From assembly GCF_004366595.1 (NCBI RefSeq), contig NZ_SORE01000010.1, positions 1 through 64,000 of the forward strand: a stretch of DNA of 64,000 bases, given 5' to 3'. Under the pieces are notes generated by a model. That model searched no databases, was not told the DNA's origin, and saw only the letters and a list, made by a program, of their open reading frames with translations. The number at the start of each line of letters is the position of its first letter. The first letter of the stretch is position 1. This document shows positions 60,610 through 64,000 of the stretch, in pieces. The stretch is from Paraburkholderia rhizosphaerae. Lineage in GTDB: Bacteria > Pseudomonadota > Gammaproteobacteria > Burkholderiales > Burkholderiaceae. Both the position numbers and the translations under genes were made by a program.

Positions 60610-61629
60610 ATGAGTATCAAGGACAAACTGCCGGCCGGCACGAAGCTGGGTTTTGGTACGGCGCCGCTGGGGAACATGTTCCGCGCGATTCCTGAAGAGG
60701 AAGCCGCGGCAACGGTCGAGGCGGCGTGGCAGCACGGTATCCGGTACTTCGATACCGCGCCGTTTTATGGCGCGGGCCTCGCCGAAATCCGGCTCGGCGA
60801 TATTCTCGCGAAGCACAAGCGCAGCGAGTATGTGCTGAGCTCGAAGGTCGGCCGCGTGATTCTCGACGAAGTCGAAGACGTGAGCGCGCGCGATCTCGGC
60901 GAGAAGGGCGGCGTGTTCGCGCATGGGCGTCCGAACAAGATCGTCAACGATTACACGGCCGATGGCACGATGCGTTCGATCGAAGACAGCCTGAAGCGGC
61001 TGAAGACGGACCACATCGAGATCGTCTATGTGCACGATGTGGCGCAGGATTTTTACGGCGACGAATGGCTGTCGGTTTTCGAAATCGCGCGCAAGGGTGC
61101 GTTTCGCACGTTGTCGAAGCTGCGCGACGAAGGAGTGATCAAGGCGTGGGGCATTGGCGTGAACCGCGTCGAGGCTTGCGAGCTGGCGCTCGATCTGAGC
61201 GACCCGGATGGGTTTCTGCTGGCGGGGCGTTATACGCTGCTCGATCACGAGCGTGCGTTGCAGCGTTTGATGCCGGCAGCGGCGGCGCGCAATGTGGAAA
61301 TCGTGGTTGGCGGGCCGTATAGCTCGGGCATTCTCGCGGGAGGCGCGCACTTTGAATATCAGAAGGCGTCGCCGGAGATTATCGCGAAGGTCGACCGCAT
61401 CAAGGCGATCGCGCAGCGTCATGGTGTCAGCGTGAAGGCGGCTGCGGTGCAGTTTGCGCTCGCTAATCCGGTGGTCGCCGCGGTGATTCCGGGGGCGAGC
61501 AAGCCGGAGCGGCTCGCGGAAGATCAGGCGGCGGTGGCGGAAGTTGTTCCGGCGGATTTCTGGCGCGAGATGCGGCGCGAGAAGCTGGTGGCGCAGAATG
61601 CGCCGTTGCCGATTGATAAGCAGGGTTGA
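60610..61629 (+). CDS. Aldo/keto reductase (D-threo-aldose-1-dehydrogenase-like)
   Basis: ATG 60610 follows TTGGAGC. The 339-residue TIM-barrel protein has FDTAPFYGAGLAEIRLGDIL (catalytic Asp and Tyr), LSSKVGRV (Lys), and IEIVYVHDVAQD, where the usual catalytic His lies. C-terminal PGASKPERLAEDQAAV closes the cofactor site. This pattern fits the bacterial AKR branch that oxidises D-threo-aldoses, L-fucose or pyridoxal with NAD(P). It stands alone; no sugar-degradation genes are adjacent. Confidence 0.88.
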   Translation: MSIKDKLPAGTKLGFGTAPLGNMFRAIPEEEAAATVEAAWQHGIRYFDTAPFYGAGLAEIRLGDILAKHKRSEYVLSSKVGRVILDEVEDVSARDLGEKGGVFAHGRPNKIVNDYTADGTMRSIEDSLKRLKTDHIEIVYVHDVAQDFYGDEWLSVFEIARKGAFRTLSKLRDEGVIKAWGIGVNRVEACELALDLSDPDGFLLAGRYTLLDHERALQRLMPAAAARNVEIVVGGPYSSGILAGGAHFEYQKASPEIIAKVDRIKAIAQRHGVSVKAAAVQFALANPVVAAVIPGASKPERLAEDQAAVAEVVPADFWREMRREKLVAQNAPLPIDKQG

Positions 61630-61771
61630 GGCGTTTTCAGGTCGGTGAGGCCGCCTGGGGCCGGCGCAACGTGGGCCGGCCCGAACTTCGGATTGGCGAG
61701 CGCAGTCGCTGCCGCACGCTGCTGCGGCTGCGCGCAGCCGCATTAATCTCCGCCAGGTTCCATCGGCCTGT

Positions 61772-62170
61772 TTATTGATGGCCGCACGTCGTATCGCCTT
61801 CGTCGCAATTCAACTGGCTACTGAGCAGTTTCGTTTGCGCTTGCGTGAGGTCGTCGAGACACGACGCCTGGGCCAACGTGTGGATGCTGCCGCCGCTTGA
61901 GCCCAACGTGTTGAAGTCGCACTGCGCGTCGCGCCATGTAATCCACGCGCGTTGAGCTTTTTGCAGTTTGTCTTTGCCCGGCTTGCTGACCTTCGCCTGC
62001 AATGCGTGGAAGGTCTGGTTGAGTTTCGCGTCCGACGCCTTCAGGCTGCTGTTCGCGCATTGAGTCATCGTGGCCTGGTCGGTTGCGTTTGCGCAGTCGG
62101 GTTGGGCGGCGAGCACCGAATGCGACGCAAACAGGGCCGTCGTCACTGCACAAGCAATTAAAGCGCGCAT
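61772..62170 (-). CDS. LprI-like periplasmic protein (DUF1311)
   Basis: The 132-residue protein has a signal peptide (MRALIACAVTTALFASHSVLA, before AQPDCAN). The mature part is Cys-rich and helical: TMTQCANSSLKASDAKLNQTF, AQRAWITWRDAQCDF, and LDDLTQAQTKLL. This is the LprI/DUF1311 pattern, named for a mycobacterial lysozyme inhibitor. Related proteins act in the periplasm against lysozyme or as unassigned factors; a lysozyme-inhibitor role here is an inference from family. Confidence 0.78.
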   Translation of the reverse strand: MRALIACAVTTALFASHSVLAAQPDCANATDQATMTQCANSSLKASDAKLNQTFHALQAKVSKPGKDKLQKAQRAWITWRDAQCDFNTLGSSGGSIHTLAQASCLDDLTQAQTKLLSSQLNCDEGDTTCGHQ

Positions 62171-62232
62171 CGTTGGAGTCCTTTGCTGTTCATTGCGGAA
62201 ATCACTGCGGATGAACGTTACCTGCTTTTACA

Positions 62233-62291
62233 ACAGCGCAGCGTGATCTCAAACGCAATTGAAACTCCGCTGCGCGACACAGCGCAGCGTG
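62233..62291 (+). repeat. 13-base direct repeat in the gap before the metalloprotease
   Basis: ACAGCGCAGCGTG occurs at 62233-62245 and again at 62279-62291, 46 bases apart (start to start). The spacing is close to four and a half helical turns. Confidence 0.6.
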
Positions 62292-62464
62292 TGCTGCTTC
62301 GACGTGGCAGCGCGTGTGCGCGTGCGTTCCATTGCAGAGCGACGCTGGCGCATTTCCACACCGTTGAGTGATTCGAGACATGCCGTCGATTCGGAAATTT
62401 CCGATATTTCGGGAATGAGACGAACGATAGCATCGCGCCCTTATCGAGCAACGGTGAGGGGACA

Positions 62465-64000
62465 ATGGTTCGACGCGGAAAGTATCGATATGGATCACGA
62501 AGCGTTATTGGAATAAGCGTCTCAGCGCTGTCCATCGTGCTGCTTGCCGGATGTGGCGGTGGCGGTGACAGCGGCACCGCCAGTACCGGCAGCAGTGGCA
62601 GTGGCAGCGGCACTGCCGGTACCGGCGGCAGCGGCAGCAATCCGGTTCCGGAAAAACGCGCCAGCGTGTCCGGCAAGGTGACCTACGACTACGTGCCGAC
62701 CGCCTTCGGCACCACGGCCGAAGGCGTGCGCTCCGCTCGTCTCGATTACGCCAAGACGGAGAAACGCGCGGTGCGCCGTGCACGAGTCGAAGTGGTTTCA
62801 GAAGATGGCAAATCGGTGATCGGCACCGGCATGACCGATGACGCGGGCGCTTATGCGATCGATCTGCCGGCCGGCGTGCGTGTCTATATTCGCGTGATGT
62901 CGCAGGTTTCCGACGGGCCGGCCGACACGCCCGATTATCTGGTCCGCGTGCGGGACAACACGGCGCCTGAATTCAAAACGTCACCGGCTTCCGCTCCGCT
63001 TTACGCAATGCGCGGCAGTGTGATCCTGACGAAGGCCGGCGGCACGCAAATCGACATGAATGCCGGTTCCGGATGGACGGGCAGCGGCTACGGGGCCGTG
63101 CGCGCGGCCGCGCCTTTCGCGATCCTCGATCAGATTGTGACCGCGTCGCAAAAGCTGCATCGAGCCGCGCCGGCGGTGAAGCTGCCGGCTCTCGATGTGT
63201 TCTGGAGCCCGAGAAACCGGCCGGCTCAAGGGGACGTTGCGGATGGATTGATCCAAACGAGCCACTACATGCCTGATGCCGCGAAAAAAGGTATCTACCT
63301 CCTGGGCGCGCAAAACGTCGACACCGACGAGTACGACGCGAGCGTGATCGTTCACGAGTACGGCCATTATCTGGAAGCGAACGTGTCGCGCTCAGACAGC
63401 GTAGGCGGTTTGCACAGCATTGGGAACGCGCTCGATATGCGTGTTGCGTTCGGCGAGGCATGGGGCAATGCATTTTCGTCGATGGTTCGTGACACGCCCG
63501 ACTATGCCGACACGCAAGGGCCGCTACAGGCCGGTGCAGGGCTTGTGATGAAACTCGACGAGCTTGAGAAAGGCGCGACGCCGGGCTGGTTCGACGAATC
63601 GGCGGTGGGGCGTTTCCTGTATTCGCTCTATGTGTCGCCCGATATCGGCTTCCACGCGATTTACCAGACCATGATTGACGGCCAAAAGCGCACACCCGCG
63701 CTGACCAGCGTGTTTTCGTTTGCGACGGCCCTGCGTGCCGGACTGAGCGATGCGGGTAAGGCGAAGCTCGACGCGCTCCTTGATGACATGCGCGTGCAAG
63801 CCGGCCCCCAACTGGATGCATGGGGCACACAAACTCGCTTCTATGATCCCGCTTTGATAAACCCCGCGATCTTTCCTGTTTATGTGCCGATCAAGCCGGG
63901 CGCAAGCGCCACGTCGTGTACGACAACGCAACTGGGCGTGGGAAACAAGCTTGGCAACTATGGCCATTTGCGGATCACGGTGCCGACCGCGGGCAAGTAT
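62465..64000 (+). CDS. Lipoprotein zinc metalloprotease, 3'-truncated by window edge
   Basis: ATG 62465 follows GTGAGGGG and gives 512 codons that run open to the window edge. The signal ends in the lipobox LLAGC (Cys ~30), then a Gly/Ser/Thr-rich linker (SGTASTGSSGSGSG...). Residues ~60-150 look like a carboxypeptidase-regulatory beta domain (ASVSGKVTYDYVP, GAYAIDLPAGVRVYIRV). The zinc site is SVIVHEYGHYLE at about residue 298, with FGEAWGN (~residue 335) as the probable third ligand. It is a surface-anchored peptidase. Its exact family was not determined and its C-terminus is outside the window. Confidence 0.75.
   Translation, partial: MVRRGKYRYGSRSVIGISVSALSIVLLAGCGGGGDSGTASTGSSGSGSGTAGTGGSGSNPVPEKRASVSGKVTYDYVPTAFGTTAEGVRSARLDYAKTEKRAVRRARVEVVSEDGKSVIGTGMTDDAGAYAIDLPAGVRVYIRVMSQVSDGPADTPDYLVRVRDNTAPEFKTSPASAPLYAMRGSVILTKAGGTQIDMNAGSGWTGSGYGAVRAAAPFAILDQIVTASQKLHRAAPAVKLPALDVFWSPRNRPAQGDVADGLIQTSHYMPDAAKKGIYLLGAQNVDTDEYDASVIVHEYGHYLEANVSRSDSVGGLHSIGNALDMRVAFGEAWGNAFSSMVRDTPDYADTQGPLQAGAGLVMKLDELEKGATPGWFDESAVGRFLYSLYVSPDIGFHAIYQTMIDGQKRTPALTSVFSFATALRAGLSDAGKAKLDALLDDMRVQAGPQLDAWGTQTRFYDPALINPAIFPVYVPIKPGASATSCTTTQLGVGNKLGNYGHLRITVPTAGKY

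Noticed and set aside
61658..61682. GC-rich hairpin after the aldo/keto reductase gene
   Set aside because: GGGCCGGC/GCCGGCCC stem without a T-run; termination cannot be supported.
1..64000. tRNA, rRNA, CRISPR arrays and insertion sequences
   Set aside because: I looked for clover-leaf arms, CCA ends, regularly spaced repeats and transposase motifs by eye and found none; a covariance-model scan would be needed to exclude small RNA genes.

Overview
The window is high-GC DNA with dense, tightly packed operons. Its gene families are typical of Burkholderiaceae (Paraburkholderia, Burkholderia or Caballeronia type): a recC-recB-recD operon, a Tat-exported phospholipase C, EutR/EutBC ethanolamine catabolism, GH19 and PAAR genes of type VI secretion, and many LysR/AraC regulators. 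Organism identity is inferred from gene content only. No rRNA, tRNA, CRISPR array or complete insertion sequence was seen.

Region 1 (1-5.6 kb) is accessory. It holds the end of a GH19 cell-wall hydrolase, then an AT-rich run of four secreted proteins. The last two are visibly paralogous, the layout of a type VI effector followed by immunity genes. Next come a decayed gene with two frameshifts and a stop codon, and a PAAR spike-tip gene whose start codon appears to be ATC. A zinc-finger protein, a class III-type sirtuin, a 49-residue lipoprotein and phospholipase C follow (5.2-9.2 kb).

Region 2 (9.3-17.6 kb, minus strand) is one long amide-utilisation operon. From its promoter end it encodes an AmiC-like sensor, an AmiR-like ANTAR antiterminator, two permeases, a solute-binding protein, a formamidase/acetamidase and a double ATPase, with a KTSC protein last. 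Its leader combines a sigma-54 promoter, a candidate ANTAR hexaloop hairpin and an intrinsic terminator that share sequence, so nitrogen control and amide-induced antitermination can both be read from the DNA.

Region 3 (17.9-32.4 kb) holds an orphan PD-(D/E)XK-like protein, a proline-3-hydroxylase-like oxygenase beside a BenE-family transporter, the recCBD operon, and an AraC-family fragment overlapping an unknown gene. Region 4 (33-43.4 kb) carries an M1 aminopeptidase lipoprotein, a LysR gene divergent from an M81 peptidase and an alpha/beta hydrolase, a PIN-toxin remnant, an AraC gene divergent from a DASS transporter, an MFS transporter and a GyrI-like remnant.

Region 5 (43.5-52 kb) is an ethanolamine island: a solute-binding protein, permease, desaturase remnant, eutB, eutC, then DUF779 and acetaldehyde dehydrogenase on the opposite strand, then eutR. 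An 18-base identical element precedes both the permease and eutB and is the best candidate for a shared operator. No microcompartment genes are present.

Region 6 (52-64 kb) contains a zinc-ribbon protein, dbpA, an aminotransferase/omega-amidase pair, an orphan amino-acid-binding protein, an ECF sigma factor flanked by two related anti-sigma genes, an SDR lacking the usual catalytic Tyr and Lys, an aldo/keto reductase, an LprI-like protein, and a lipoprotein metalloprotease that runs off the right edge.
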